From assembly GCA_018398805.1 (NCBI GenBank), contig JAGFBZ010000734.1, forward strand, positions 62,001 through 126,000: 64,000 bases of DNA, written 5' to 3'. The notes beneath the pieces were generated by a model that was not told the origin of the DNA, searched no databases, and was given only the letters and a program-made list of their open reading frames with translations. Below, piece by piece: positions 21,858 to 34,529 of the stretch. This DNA comes from Hirundichthys speculiger (taxonomy: Eukaryota > Chordata > Actinopteri > Beloniformes > Exocoetidae). Each line of letters begins with the position of its first letter. Within the stretch, counting starts at the first letter, position 1. The translations under genes and the position numbers were made by a program.

Positions 21858-23350
21858 ACTACTGGAATCATCAGCATGCTCAGTAGTTTTAATATTCTGC
21901 TCGTTAGACAATGACAGATCGTGTAACTGTTGGTTTCTCCGTGTGGGAAAGAAGACTGCTGCTGCCCGGGTTTGTGGTCCATGTTCTGGTGTGTGTCTAA
22001 AGTAAGTAATTAGCAGATGAGCAGCTCTGTAATTACTGGGACTGTTTTAATGCCTGATGACTTCTGCTCTCCAAAGGTCCCCGTCTTCTGTCTAAACCTG
22101 ACACCAAACCTTCACCATTCTGATCTTCTCCAGTACTTCCACAATTCCTGTTTTCCCAAAAACCAGGAAACCAACCTGAGGACCTGTAACGGCCGAGCAG
22201 CTGCAGGGAAAAGCAGCGACTCCCCGGTTCCAGCCATCACGCTTCACAGAGCTCCTCTCCTCCTCTGCATCCTCATTTCATCTGAGTTTCCTTCCACCTC
22301 TACACTTCTCCTCAACTCCTTTCCTATCCTCCTCTCCTTTCTGGAACATTCTGCTATGATCAATCAGATTACATAAGAGCACTGCAGTGAGAAGCAGAGA
22401 ACGGGAGATTCACAGAGACGTGAGCGGCGCTATGCAATATCACTCTCCAATCCTTTCTGCTCACCTGCTCATCTGTGCATGTGTCTACACAGAGCCAGGC
22501 TTATTTAACTTAAAAAAAAAAAAAAACATTTTGAATACAGAAATAAGAAGACAAAAACCCAGCATTCAGCATCAGAGGAACTATAAAACATGTCAAAGCT
22601 TCACGGAGCTGAACACCAACTCAACACCTGGTCGTGTAACTTATGTTCAGAGGAACCAACTCACTGGAAAAATCGATGGTGACCATGACGGCAGGTAACA
22701 GCTGAGGAGAACATGAACAAGTAAACACAGTCATGGACAGATAATAGGTAACATAATGATGCAGTGATTCTTTCATTCACTCATTCTGCCATTCCATGCA
22801 CGCACATCTTCAGCTGTTGTTCTTGTTGATAGAACCACGGATCATCCCCAAGTGTTGCTACTGGACCTGTTCTGATGAACGTCTGCACCGTGCTTTTAGT
22901 CTTTGGATGTCACCCATTTATTCAAAAAGAAAAAAGAAAAATAAAAAGCCACACCATAGTTCCACTACGTGACGGTCCATCTCAGATTCCTCCGAGCCCA
23001 GAGATGCTGACGCCGTCTCTGGTGGAGAGGCTGGGACTCATGAAAGTGTCCTCCTACAGAAATGTGTTTTTCTTTAATAATGTGTTTATCTTATTAATAA
23101 CTCACTTAATCATGTAATTTATAAACGTAAAGGATCGTTTTTTATATCCTCCTGAGCAGCGCCTGACATTTCACAGTCTGGAAGGTCACAGTCTTTTAGG
23201 AAGAGCTGGTATGGAGGTGAGCATGCACACGCACACACGTGCACGACGCTCCACCTAAAAACTTTCATATGCTGTTGGTCTTACAGTCAAACTTCTTCTG
23301 GACGCTCCGGAAAGTTCTGATTTTAGTTTTTTGCTCTCAGACTGCTGTGG
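21858..23350. other. Intronic sequence, nothing recognised
   Basis: No gene or element is recognised. A poly-A run lies at about 22511-22526. Confidence 0.4.
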
Positions 23351-23359
23351 AACAACCCT

Positions 23360-24150
23360 GTGAAGATCCCAGCTCTGTGAAGGTCCCAGGGTCTGTGAAG
23401 GTCTCAGGGTCTGTGAAGGTCCCAGGGTCTGTGAAGGTCTCAGGGTCTGTGAAGGTCCCAGGGTTTCTGAAGGTCCCAGGGTTTCTGAAGGTCCCAGGGT
23501 CTGTGAAGGTTTAGGGTCTGTGAAGGTCCCAGGGTCTGTGAAGGCCCCAGGGTCTGTGAAGGTCTCAGGGTCTGTGAAGGTCTCAGGGTCTGTGAAGGTC
23601 CCAGGGTCTGTGAAGGTCCCAGGGTCTGTGAAGGTCCCAGGGTTTCTGAAGGTCTCAGGGTCTGTGAAGGTCTCAGGGTTTGTGAAGGTCTCAGGGTCTG
23701 TGAAGGTCCCAGGGTCTGTGAAGGTCTCAGGGTCTGTGAAGGTCTCAGGGTCTGTGAAGGTCCCAGGGTTTCTGAAGGTCCCAGGGTTTCTGAAGGTCCC
23801 AGGGTCTGTGAAGGTCTCAGGGTCTCTGAAGGTCCCAGGGTTTCTGAAGGTCCCAGGGTCTGTGAAGGTCTCAGGGTCTCTGAAGGTCCCAGGGTCTGTG
23901 AAGGTCCCAGGGTCTGTGAAGGTCTCAGGGTCTGTGAAGGTCTCAGGGTCTGTGAAGGTCCCAGGGTCTGTGAAGGTCCCAGGGTCCGTGAAGGTCCCAG
24001 GGTCTGTGAAGGTCCCAGGGTTTCTGAAGGTCTCAGGGTCTGTGAAGGTCCCAGGGTCTGTGAAGGTCTCAGGGTCTGTGAAGGTCCCAGGGTCTGTGAA
24101 GGTCCCAGGGTTTCTGAAGGTCCCAGGGTTTCTGAAGGTCCCAGCCCTGT
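23360..24150 (+). repeat. 18-bp minisatellite (GGTCTGTGAAGGTCCCAG), about 43 units
   Basis: Units GGTCTGTGAAGGTCCCAG alternate with CTCAG, TTTCTGAAG and TCTCTGAAG variants. Because 18 is a multiple of 3, each frame repeats a hexapeptide: GSVKVP/GSVKVS on plus and TFTDPG/TFTDPE on minus. Both strands stay open over hundreds of bases (210 codons on plus at 23520-24152; 312 codons on minus at 23255-24193). One irregular unit near 23510 breaks the plus frame. Nothing indicates expression. Confidence 0.95.
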
Positions 24151-25595
24151 GAACCTGTTTAATTTCAGTCTGCTGACTCGTCTTCACTGACAAAGTGATG
24201 ATCTGATCATCAGCACCTCTGTGACAGCAGATGATGGGTGGTTTGTTGGTCAGAGGTATTCAGGTGCGTGCTAACACAATGAAAGAGAGGAAAGACATCA
24301 GCAGTGATCGATGGTTGCTGCTCATGGTTCTGGGAGTGGTTGTAAGGTCAGTTTAAGCAGCTGGAGTCGTTCTACAGGACAAGATAATTCACAATATTCA
24401 GGTCAGTTGTTCCCAGGAGTGGATGTCAAGACCAGGCCTACACAACGCTCAAAAGGTAAAACACTAAAACTCCTGATCTAGAAAAAAATTATTCTTATTT
24501 TCTAAATCTTATTTGAGTTCTCCATGCTCACTCGTTTATTCATTATTTTTCAGGCTCAGCTGAGGACGACTGACTTTTTCAGAGGTGACCTGACCTGTCC
24601 AGTTTTTTTTTTTTTTTTATGTGTTTTTTTATGTGTTTATGTGTTTTTTCTTATTCTTATGTGAAGTCAGAGTCAACAGCAGTCTGGAACTTTCCTTGCA
24701 AATAAAAACAAACACCAAAATTACAGCTTTGTCATCTCATTATTTCAGTCCCACCAACGTACATGATATGCATCATTTCTTCTGTAACACTCCAGATATC
24801 TCTGTGTGAGCTAAAAGAACCACTCCTGCCATGAGGATCTTCAGTCAATGCGTCTTGTTAGTCGAACTCCCAGCTCACGGCGGTGAGGACCAGAGTTCTG
24901 CAAACCCAGCCGAACCTGAACGTTCCACACCACCACACCAGCGACCACATCACTCCACAGCTCACACCTTCCTGGGTCAGCTCATCCTCCCTCTCATGTT
25001 ATCTCTGTCAGAGCTTTCATTTTTCCTTACACAGACATCTCAACATGCTGTTAGGATTTAAATTATCTGAGGACTGTTTAATTGTTAAAACTAAACTTTA
25101 TTGCATGTAAGAATGTAGTCTTCTTTCATGACCGTGAGTTCCTCAGCTTTAGGTTTTATGACTTAAACAACTGTAACATACTGGCTTCTCGACCCCCAAC
25201 AGTCTGTGACAGCATAGATAAACACATTTAGGGACATCCCATTCCTGGACTGTGGACTGAAGAGCTGTTGACCATCTGGACTTGAAGACAAAGAGCCATA
25301 AAACTCAGAAGAACAAGGATCCGCCTTTTCTGCGACTATAAGAACGGACACAATCTGATATTCTGTGTGCATTTCCCTGGCATCTCTTTAAAATATTCTG
25401 CATGGCATATTGAACCTTTGTATTTCATGATTGTATTAAACTCTTTAATTGACCTTTGTTTCTAGTCTCGTCAATGGCACCAGATAAAAGAACACGGAGA
25501 ATTACTTTCAATGCTGTAAAGGTTACAAAAAGGTGTGCATATGTTAAGAACCAAGACATATATGCTACACCAGTATGTCGTATATTCTCCCATCA
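24151..25595. other. Intronic sequence with one diverged repeat copy
   Basis: No gene is supported. The part at 24729-24807 is the partner of the dispersed repeat at 16016-16105. A poly-T run lies near 24605. Confidence 0.4.
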
Positions 25596-25599
25596 GGAT

Positions 25600-25700
25600 G
25601 CCTACTTCTTTCCCTTTCAGCTGGTCCCTTCAGGCTTTGTCACCTGCCTCCATCTAACCCATCTCCTGCAACTCCTTTTCTCACGCATCTCTACGTATGT
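25600..25700 (-). mobile_element. RTE LINE 3' UTR remnant
   Basis: CTTTCAGCTGGTCCCTTCAG followed by CACCTGCCTCCATCTAACCC matches, by recollection, the reverse complement of the 3' end of fish RTE LINEs. The forward form is seen at 29195-29235. Confidence 0.5.
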
Positions 25701-27930
25701 CTAACAAGTGGTCATGAATTAGATCTGAGCCTGGATGGCGAAGCTCAAACGTTTTATTAATAAGAAAGGGTCCAGCAGCTGCCGAGGGGCTTCCAGGTGT
25801 ATCTCCATGATGAAGTTAGTTAGTTGGCACAGGTTTGGTTTGCTGAAAGCCTCTACTCTCTAAACCTTGAGGCAACTGTGCTCATCCTCTGCACTTCAAT
25901 TCAAAACTGATACCTGAAGGTCTCCTGTGAAACACAAAGCTCAGCGACCTGAGACGATGGTGTGAGGACAGTTTCTTCACAAGAGACTGATAAAGTCGTA
26001 CGGAGAACTGCAATCGCTTGAAGTTATTGCTGCTGAAGGTCCTGGTGAATCATGGGACACCCTTGAATGTGTTGTTGTTCATCTGGGGTCGTATCTGCCT
26101 CATTTTAGGATCCAGCGAGGACCAGATGACGTGATATTGCTGTTTAACTACGACGTTCAAATGATGAGTCGGACTGTTGCTGCTGATGCACAACTCGAAT
26201 TACATCTGAGTACAAACCTCAAATGATTGAAATGTTCGTCACTTAACCTCAGCCACGTTCAGCCAGAACGTGTTACAGTCCTGCAGCAGATAAATACAGA
26301 TGCAGCCTTGATCTCAGCATACCAAAGTGAGATTAATGACTCCAGAACCACTGCAGCCACGTGCACCCAATAATCACGTGATTTCTGTTTTCACGCTGTC
26401 AATTTGTTTAAGAAAGCATCCCTTCTCTTCTTGTTGTCCCTGAACCTTTGAGTCGCTCCATTTCATCCCTTATATGGGAATATAAGGGTTCATAAAAAAA
26501 GAGAAAAGACATCACCTCGTGCATTCAGGACAGTGGCGTCAAAGCAGCAGCAGCAATGTTCTTCTAAAAATGGGAACCCTTCATCACAGGCCGAACGTCT
26601 AGCTCCTGCCTCACGCTATGTTCGTCTCTGCCTTTGAACCTGTCAAAGGTCACCTTCAAAGCATGTTTCACTTAAAAGCACACGCTACCCAGCCCAGAAA
26701 ACCTCACTGACCCAGTCCTGATCCTCGGACCGTTTCATCTCCTTCTCATCCTCCTCCATTCACAAGCAGCTCTGTGCAAAACATCTGCATACATCTGGAA
26801 ATGAATTCATTCTGGCTGGTCACACACCTCGCTGCTCAGTGTGAAGCTCTGCTGTAGCATCTGGACCTTTACTTTACTGGGACTTTACCACAACTCAGAA
26901 TGAGAAATCCTGTAGACCAGTTCCAGAAGAGGGACGGAGTAGGAAGGTCTAGAATACTGAATAACGTTACTGAAGAAGAGGGTTTGATCGATGCAGGGAA
27001 ATTAACTCTTTAAATTAAATTAATTAAATTAACTCTCTGTTTGAATGAGGCTAAACACGTCAGTCTTATCAGATGAGGAAACTGTAAACGATATTTTAAA
27101 AACAGATGTTACAGGACTACTTCCAGTTAAATGATCAACACCACCAGTTCACTGAAAGGAGGAATGATCTTTTAATAAAGCAAGATGGAAAAACTACAAC
27201 ATGAACCTGAGGAAAGGTTTTACATATTCAGTATACATTAACCAACAGTGGACAGCTTTGGATTAACTGGTTGGGAAAAAAGAAAAAGCAAAAAGAACCA
27301 TCACATGTAAAGCAGAAGATTCCCTACACCTTATTGATCAGGAACAGTAGTTTCTTAGCTGATTATTAGTCGTTGTAGCTGTTTAACTTTTTACTAGGGG
27401 ATTATTAACTGTTTATTAGCTGTTTAATAATTCTAATTAGCTGTTTATTAGCTAATATTGGACCAGACAAATTGAATAATAAAAAAAAAAAAAAAACAAT
27501 GGAAAACTAATACATTTAAATAAAACACCTGAGTCTGTCACTACTGGAGACAAGGTGCAACACTTTAACCGTACGTAACGAAAAATCATGACGCACAAAC
27601 TCAGACGATTCAGACGTAATGTGGCTTTAAAAATGTGTTCATGTGCAAATGAGAAGAGATGAGCGTGGAAACAGCACAAACGAGATTTCAGTTTGAAGAT
27701 GACTGCTTTAAAAAAAAAAAACACCTAAACAGATTTAATGCCAGCATCTCTGGACTGTAGATGGAGGTAAAGAAAAAAGGTAGTTGGAGTAAACTGCTGT
27801 GAAAGATGAGGAGTGGGAGGAAACTTTTAAATCAGGTCATAAATCAACCAGGAGAATTTGAGTGGATAGTAAAGATGAGCTATTTCCTGACTCCTCTGGT
27901 CATTCCAAGTATAGTATCGAGTTTGGAAGT
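25701..27930. other. Intronic sequence, nothing recognised
   Basis: No gene is supported. Short direct repeats of CTGTTTATTAGCT-like sequence occur at 27375-27450 and A-runs at 27480 and 27710. Confidence 0.4.
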
Positions 27931-27939
27931 ACAGTATAA

Positions 27940-29240
27940 TTTTAAATGTGAGGAGGGTGTAAGGGCTGATGGAGAGAGTACTAGAGGAAATTGAGACAAG
28001 GGGTGGAAGGATCAGTCAGATTGAGGCGTCAGCAGCTTCAAGGCCAGGTGGTCCTGATGACGTACCGGTGGAGGTATGGAGGACCACAGGTTGACCAACA
28101 ACGGACTGGAGAGTGAAAGGATGCCTGGGGAATGGAGGAAAAGTGCACTAGTGCTGATTTTCAATAATGAGGGTGATGTTCAGAGCTGCAGCAACAGGAG
28201 TTAAAAGCTCATGAGAGACACATTGAAGACCTGAGAAAGAGCCGTAGCTCAGATGAGATAAATGATCACTTCTGAGCAGCAGCATGATTTTATAGCAGTG
28301 CAAGACCACTTCAGATAACAGTGTTTTTGTAGATGTGAAGAAAGAGTTAATTGTGGAAGTGAAAGAGGAAATCTGGAGAGGCAGAAAAGACTGTTAGAGC
28401 GGTACAGGGCATTCATGAGGCCAGGATGATGGTGGTGATGCGTACAGACAGAGTTTCAGGTGAAAATGGGATTACCAAGGACTGAGCTCCGACAGTATTC
28501 TCCACGGAGTGTGATGTCTGCAGACGACACCATAATCTGCACTGAGAGCAGGGAGCAGATGGAAAAAGACATGCAGGGGTGGAGATATGCACGAAAGTGA
28601 AGAGGAGCGAAGACCAGTATCAGCGAGACAGAAGACATGAGTAAATGTGAAGGTGAGAAGGAACTGAAATACTGTGTGACGGAGCAGAGGAATGGGGAGT
28701 GTGGAAAAGTGGCGAAAAAGAGAGTGCAGGCACAATGAAGTGTCAGGAGTTATCAATGTCTGGAGTAGCAGCCAGACTGGAGGGAAAGCTTTAAATGATG
28801 GTTGTGAAACCAGGCCTTCTCCATGGCCTGGAGACAGCAAAGAGGCCAAAGGCAGAACTGAAGGTGGCAGAGATAAATATGTTAACGCCTTCCTTGGGAG
28901 TGACAAAGATTGATTCGATTAAAATCAAGCACATAAGATGAACAGCCAAGGTTAGATGTCTTGGAGATAAAGTAGAAGATAAGGAGATAAAGGAAGAGAT
29001 TGTTTAGACATCTAAAGAGGTGGGATAGTTATTAAACTGGATGCAGGAAATGGAGGTGCCAGAGAGGAGAAGAAAGAGAAGACTAAAGAGATTTCTGGAT
29101 ATGATGAAAGAGGATATGCAGTTGGATGGCGTGACAGAGAAAGATGCAGATAGGGGGCTGAGATGGAAACTGAGGCTACCAGCAGGGTAATGCTGAGGAG
29201 CACTGTCATCGAGGTGGCTGAAGAAGAGGAAGAACTGAAT
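27940..29240 (+). pseudogene. RTE-clade LINE reverse transcriptase, heavily decayed
   Basis: Read in shifting plus-strand frames, the segment contains RMPGEWRKSALVLIFNNEGD, VQSCSN, SADDTIICTESREQMEKDM (the F/YADD catalytic box, here SADD), NGECGKVAKKRVQAQ and ERGYAVGW/DADRGLRWKL-type C-terminal motifs. It ends with GAGCACTGTCATCGAGGTGG and an AGAAGAGGAAGAA tail, as RTE LINEs do. Many stops and frame shifts show it is long dead. The endonuclease half is missing (5' truncation). Confidence 0.75.
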
Positions 29241-29467
29241 GGAGGGTTTAGTCACAGTTATTCATCACAAGTATTTAAGCTTCTGTCAGTAGAAACAATG
29301 TTCAGTTGCTCCGACAGGCTTTAATAACTAAGACAAACTTAAACAGCTGGCTGGAAGGAGCTGTGTCAGGACCAGTCTTCATTCAGGGAGGTGCTAATGT
29401 AGCAGACTGAATGTACGAGGAGCCTGACTGATAATCAGCGCCAGAATCTGTCATACTGTACGTAGGA

Positions 29468-30775
29468 CTAGGGTTGGAAATCGAGAACCGGTTCCTGTAG
29501 AGCGGTGGTTCTCAAGGTGTGGGTTGCGACCCAAAAGTGGGTCGCAGGCCCGTTTTCAGTGGGTCGTGGGCCTTTGCCTGGGAAAGACAATGCTAAAAAA
29601 AAAAAAAAAATGCGTGTCATTCATACTCCTTAACAGTAGAACACAGATACAACGAAGATTATATAAGATATAGATTTTCTTATCTTGAAGACAAAGGTCA
29701 GTGAGTGGTTATTCAGCTAAAACTATATATTTTGAGTTCTTTTTGAAACTACTGCTCAGTGGTTGCACTGTTTTATTTCATGTTTGTGCATAAAAGCACC
29801 GTGAGTCCTAAAAATGGCTGTTACTGAAATGTTCTGATTGTTATGTCAGCCTTATGATTAACGCTTAAATAAGTGACTAGATAGTTTTAATAGGAAATTG
29901 TTATATATTCAGGAAGTGGGTACTCAGCAAATGCTACATATTTGAGTTATTTCTTAACTACTACTCAGTTGCACTTTTTTATTTCATGTTTGTGCATGTT
30001 GAGTCTGTTAAAAAAGGCTGAAGATACTAAAGTGAAGTGTTTTGGATTTAATTAAAATGCAGCTAATTGAGCATCAAAGGAAATATTTCCCACTTGAAGT
30101 AATTTTGGTTATGCCATTTTGGTTCACCAATAAACTTATTTTTTTGTGTTGGTATTCTGTGATATTCTATCCTACTATCTCCGATTCAAACTGCACAATC
30201 TTTTCATTCAATAAATTTGAGAAGTTGGAAATGTTCCTTATTTGGGTCACGGCTTGTCATTAAGGGTGATGGTGGGTCCTAAAGCCAGACCAGTTGAGAA
30301 CCACTGCTGTAGAGAACCGGTTCCTGTAGAGAACCGGTTCCGTGTGTTTCAATTCCATGGAATCGTTTGACAGTTTATCCAGCGATTCTCTTATCGATTC
30401 CAACCAGCACTAATCTCACGTAATTTATGCCAGTTACGCACAGTCAATTCCAGAAAGCAATTACGTGATTAAGTTACGTCGGTTTAGCACGTACATTGCA
30501 GTTGTAAACAACAATGGCGCCCACCAGGTTCAGGAAAAAATTTGAGGTTAGGAAAAATCTGTTAATGTAAAATGTTACACATTTTTGTGTATTTGCACAG
30601 TTACATATTACAACAGTTAACACGTTATCCAGGCTTTGGGCCTCTTTTGACCTCGCTGTTGAGTTTGTAAGCTCATGACTTCTAAGAAAAAAAAATTGAT
30701 GCTAATAAAACTGTTTGTTCTCCTTTTTCCCCAAATTAGAATCGATAAGAGAATCGATAAAGAATCGAAGCCAAA
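29468..30775. mobile_element. Fragment of a GAACCGGTTC/AATCGAT-rich hAT-type element
   Basis: TAGGGTTGGAAATCGAGAAC with GAACCGGTTCC is one end of a well-known fish hAT-like family. AGAATCGATAAGAGAATCGA near 30740-30765 is its other subterminal region. The second terminus is not complete, so the right limit is approximate. It is interrupted by the hAT at 29503-30306. Confidence 0.5.
29503..30306. mobile_element. hAT element (CAGTGGTTCTCAAC family), 804 bp
   Basis: The 8-bp TSD CTGTAGAG is at 29495-29502 and 30307-30314. The left end is CGGTGGTTCTCAAGGTGTGG and the right end reads CAGTGGTTCTCAACTGGTCT inward. The subterminal GGGTCGCAGG/GGGTCGTGGG and GGGTCCTAAAG motifs suit this family. No transposase frame survives. 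Confidence 0.85.
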
Positions 30776-32425
30776 TGCAGGAGAGACAGAGGTGGTGGAA
30801 ACAATCAAAGTCCTTGACTGAGCCGGGCAAAACCAGAACTAACCTCCACAGAAGCCAAGGAGCAAGGCAGGAGAGGGGACATGAAAGGGTAGAGAAACAG
30901 AAACAAGGCGACATGAACACACAGAGACAAGACACAGGTGTGAACAATCAGGAACGACGGGGCCAAGGGAAGAAGAACAGAAGTCAATACTCAAAGACAC
31001 AGGCCTTCAAAGTAAAACAGGAAGTTAGAAAACAGGGCAAAAGGAACACAAGACAACAAGGAAAAGAAAAACTTCAAGAAACACAAAAGAAGTTAAAAAC
31101 CAAACTAAGACCACAACAGAATCAGGCTCGAGAACAGCTCCGTCCAGGAGCAACGCCGACCTGAAGACCAGCTAAAGAGACTGAGAAGTCATTTCCAATC
31201 AGCGTTCATCTCCAACATCTCCACTTCATAGAAGTAAACTTCTATGAAGTGTTTGCTGAAGTGACGGCTCCGAGCCGACGCCTTCAGCCAGCGTTTCAGT
31301 TCAGTGAGCCTGATATCCAGACAGAGCTCCAATCAACTACTGAACGGCCCGCTGATCCAATCCCTGGAACAAATCTCTTTAATGAACTGGTTCCCGTGGT
31401 TCGGTACACTGAAAGAACGGCCGTGCCCATCACTGGGCACAAGTAAACAGCGAGAGACGCTGCAGAAGATAACTGGAGTTCATCTGAAACTGGATCGAGG
31501 ACAAACAGCAGCAGCTGACTGAGAAGCGAACCCGTCATTAACAGAGTTGATGAGAAGAGCCGTAAAATAAAGCAGAGGTGCTGAACTGTGATGAGGTCAG
31601 GGGGCATTTGCTGAGAAAAGGTCGAGAACCGCTGCTTTAAGTGGAACGAGGAGCAAGAAGAACTTCACACTGTCTCCTCTCAGAAGTGAGAAGGTGACAT
31701 TTCCTTACTTTTGCGTATCGCTTTGCAATTAAAGTCACAGTCTGATCAACTGCTTGATGTCCTCAGCTGAAGAAGGAAATGTGTTAATGGTGCTCAACCT
31801 TTTCATCTAATGTTTGATTAGCTCAAGATCACAAAATAGAAATATACTGAAACATCTTGTAACTCTGGTATTTTAACCACCAGCTGGCTGTTATCGTAAT
31901 TTCAATGTGCAACGCAGCGATTTAAGAGAAGAAACCAGTTCAGATGATTTACACAGAAATTATTTCTGATAGTGGGATCTCTAAGACCTCAGGAAACTGT
32001 AACTGTAAAAAAAGGGAAAGGCCAGGTCTCCTTTAAAGCATAAGTGGATTATCTTGTTAAGAGACATTGTGCCTTTTTTCAAAAGAGGCCTTAATGAATT
32101 ATCTGTGAAAGGCTTTGGTCAAAAAAAGAAAAGAAATATGGTTCTCTCTTTTTTCGATATTTTTACATCTCTTTTCAAAGCAGCTAGTAAGCTGGAGAAG
32201 GAGAAGTGGCTTATTTCACCCCTTCCTCTGTGGAGTGGGCTTTTTAAAAAATCTGTAACTATTTTGAAGCTTTGGTTTGCCGACTTCAGATGACGTTACC
32301 AATATCATGCAGACCTCCCACAGCTTCACTGAACATCTCAGCTGCCTCATCTTCCAGCTCAGTCTTGGATCTGCTGCTGCTCCATCATTGTCTCCAACCA
32401 CATCAGGAGATGCTGAGGCCCCCTC
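30776..32425. other. Intronic sequence, nothing firm
   Basis: No gene is supported. AGGTCGAGAACCGCTGCTTT near 31619 looks like one end of a CAGCGGTTCTC-type hAT, but no partner end or TSD was found. Confidence 0.35.
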
Positions 32426-32429
32426 CACC

Positions 32430-32990
32430 TCCACCTCCCACCTGTCTGTGTCAGTCAGGTGGAGAAACAGCTGGAGAGCCTAAACAGGAACAAGGCTGCA
32501 GGTCCAGATGGTGTCAGTCCCAGAGTCCTGAAGGTCTGTGTGGACCAGCTATGTGGATTCTACAGCAGCTCTTCAACATCAGCCTGAACCAAGAGAAGGT
32601 TCCAGAGCTGTGGAAGACACCCTGCCTTGTTCCAGGACCAAAAAGATCTCATCCATCTTCTCCTAATGTCTACAGACCTGTAGCTCTAAGATGCACCATC
32701 ATGGAAGTCCTGGAGAGATGTTTATTGGTCCACCTGAATAAGCAAACAAGCTCCTTCTTGGACCCACTGCAGTTTGATTATCTGGGGCTGGAGTTGAAGA
32801 CGCCATCATACACTTGCTTCAATGAACTCACAGTCACCTGGACAAAGCAGCAGCTCTGTGAGGATCATCTTCCTCCTTTTCTCCAGAACATTTAACTCCA
32901 TCCAGCTGCTTTACTAACAAAGAACCTCCAGAAGACACAGGTGGACGTCCTCCACCATCACCTGGACCACTGACTACTCAAATGCATAAC
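32430..32990 (+). pseudogene. CR1/L2/Rex1-like LINE RT fragment
   Basis: In shifting plus frames: NRNKAAGPDGVSPRVLK-like, then FNISLNQEKVPELWKTPCLV, PNVYRPVALRCTIMEVLERC, DPLQFDY and a THLDKAA-like segment. These correspond to the RT fingers and motif 1-2a region of the same LINE family that fills 56880-57882 and 62894-64000. The palm and the rest are missing. It is 5'- and 3'-truncated with frame shifts. Confidence 0.7.
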
Positions 32991-33447
32991 AAGGTTGAGT
33001 TGTTAACTTTAAAGTCCCTCCCAAAAAAGACACCCAAAAACATATTTTTAAGCACATAAAAAGAAATTCTTTCATAACATGTCCCCTTGAAGAAAGATCC
33101 CATGATAGGACTCAAACCAATATTTTTTGTGTGTCTCTCCATAGTTTCCTCAATCAGTCAGAGGGCTTAATGAAAGCACACACCATTTTTCTTTTGCTTT
33201 AATTGTAAGGGCTTTGTAATTTCCAAACACATCAGGCTTGAGAACGCAATAAATTTGTTCAAGACTGCAGCTGTGGAGCAATGCACATTTAGATGTTCTA
33301 AAGTTCAACTTGAGACAGCGTGAGAGTGTGAGGGACCAAACCACCAACATTCCCACTTCTGGGTCGAAACCAGACCAGAAGCATCAGAAACTGCAGTTCC
33401 TCAGCTGACCACTAGGTGCTGGCTCCAAATGCCCAAATCTACAGTAG
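32991..33447. other. Intronic sequence, nothing recognised
   Basis: AT-rich and without motif. ACATGTCCCCTTGAAG at about 33077 resembles one end of an AAGGGGACATGT-type MITE, with no partner. Confidence 0.3.
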
Positions 33448-33455
33448 GACTAGAA

Positions 33456-34309
33456 CAGGGGTGGGCAATTAATTTTTACAAGGGGCCACATTAAAAACCT
33501 GAGTTGTGTCAGAGGCCCACACCAACAATAACTTGAACTTAATCCTGCTCAACTTTCTTCCATTGTAAAATGCACTAAATTATATATTTTAAATCGCTGG
33601 TACTGGTAATTAGAAGAATACAATTATTCTGTAGATATTTATATTAGGCTATGTGAAATTGTGGTGTATAGGTCAAATAAAAAAACAAAAATAATCATTT
33701 GTCAGTCCAATTTATTCTTAACTTGTTAATTTCCTCAAACTGTGAATTACAATGCATTTATAGAAACACATCAATACAACAAATAATGTTTTAATGTTTT
33801 CCACCTCATTTTACCAATTCCTTGTTGGGTTTGCAGTTTTGCTAGCAATGCATCAGCCTCTGTTGCACTCTTTATCCAACAGATTTCTGTATTTTGCTTC
33901 ATGTTTGGTCATGTAGTGGCGATTCAAATTATATTCTTTGGACACAGCGACCTGTGCACCACATATCAGGCACACGGCTTTACCTTTAATTTCTGTAAAG
34001 AAATACTTGCCGTTCCATGTCTTGTTGAAAACACGGCACTCCTTGTCAACTTTTCTTTTCTTAGCGTCAGCACACATTTTGAGGGCAGCATCACTTAGCG
34101 CTGTCTTCCTTCATGCACATGCATGTACGCTACACGGAAGTACTATGCCTTTCAAAATAAAAGCAGCACAGTTGTATTGCAGGCACGACATGGATTTTTT
34201 TCTTAATTAAGTTGTAATTAAATGTAATTTATGATTGGCTTCATGCGGGCCGGACAGAGACGCACAAAGGGCCGGATGTGGCCCGCGGGCCGTATTTTGC
34301 CCAGGTCTG
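33456..34309 (-). mobile_element. hAT element, 854 bp, with transposase N-terminus
   Basis: The TSD GACTAGAA is at 33448-33455 and 34310-34317. The ends are CAGGGGTGGGCAATTAATTT and CAGACCTGGGCAAAATACGG (inward). GGCCACAT/GGGCCGGATGTGGCCC motifs flank the termini, as in Charlie-type hAT elements. It carries only a transposase N-terminus on minus. Confidence 0.9.
33853..34077 (-). pseudogene. hAT transposase N-terminal fragment with zinc finger
   Basis: The frame reads KKRKVDKECRVFNKTWNGKY, FFTEIKGKAVCLICG, AQVAVSKEYNLNRHYMTKHE. W...YFF with C-x2-C and H-x4-H is the BED-like finger of GTF2IRD2/SCAND3-type hAT transposases. The frame is intact for 75 residues, but the catalytic domain has been deleted from the element. 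Confidence 0.8.
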
Positions 34310-34529
34310 GACTAGAAAGACTTACAGCGTGATAGGAAAAATAGTTTCAGTTTCTATAGCTAGATTTGACATCCATGACATCTGTATGGGTGCTGAATGT
34401 TTTTGTCGGGTGGAAATATGTTACGCAGTTAAATGTATGGCGTCTGTATGGATGAACTTTGTCACTATTCCTCATTTAGATTATTAATGATTGTCCTAAA
34501 CGTTCAAACAGTAAAGAGGGTTTGAAGGT

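Noticed and set aside
23255..24193. Repeat proteins on both strands (312 and 210 codons)
   Set aside because: An 18-bp tandem repeat without stops explains both. Overlapping genes on both strands are not credible without expression evidence.
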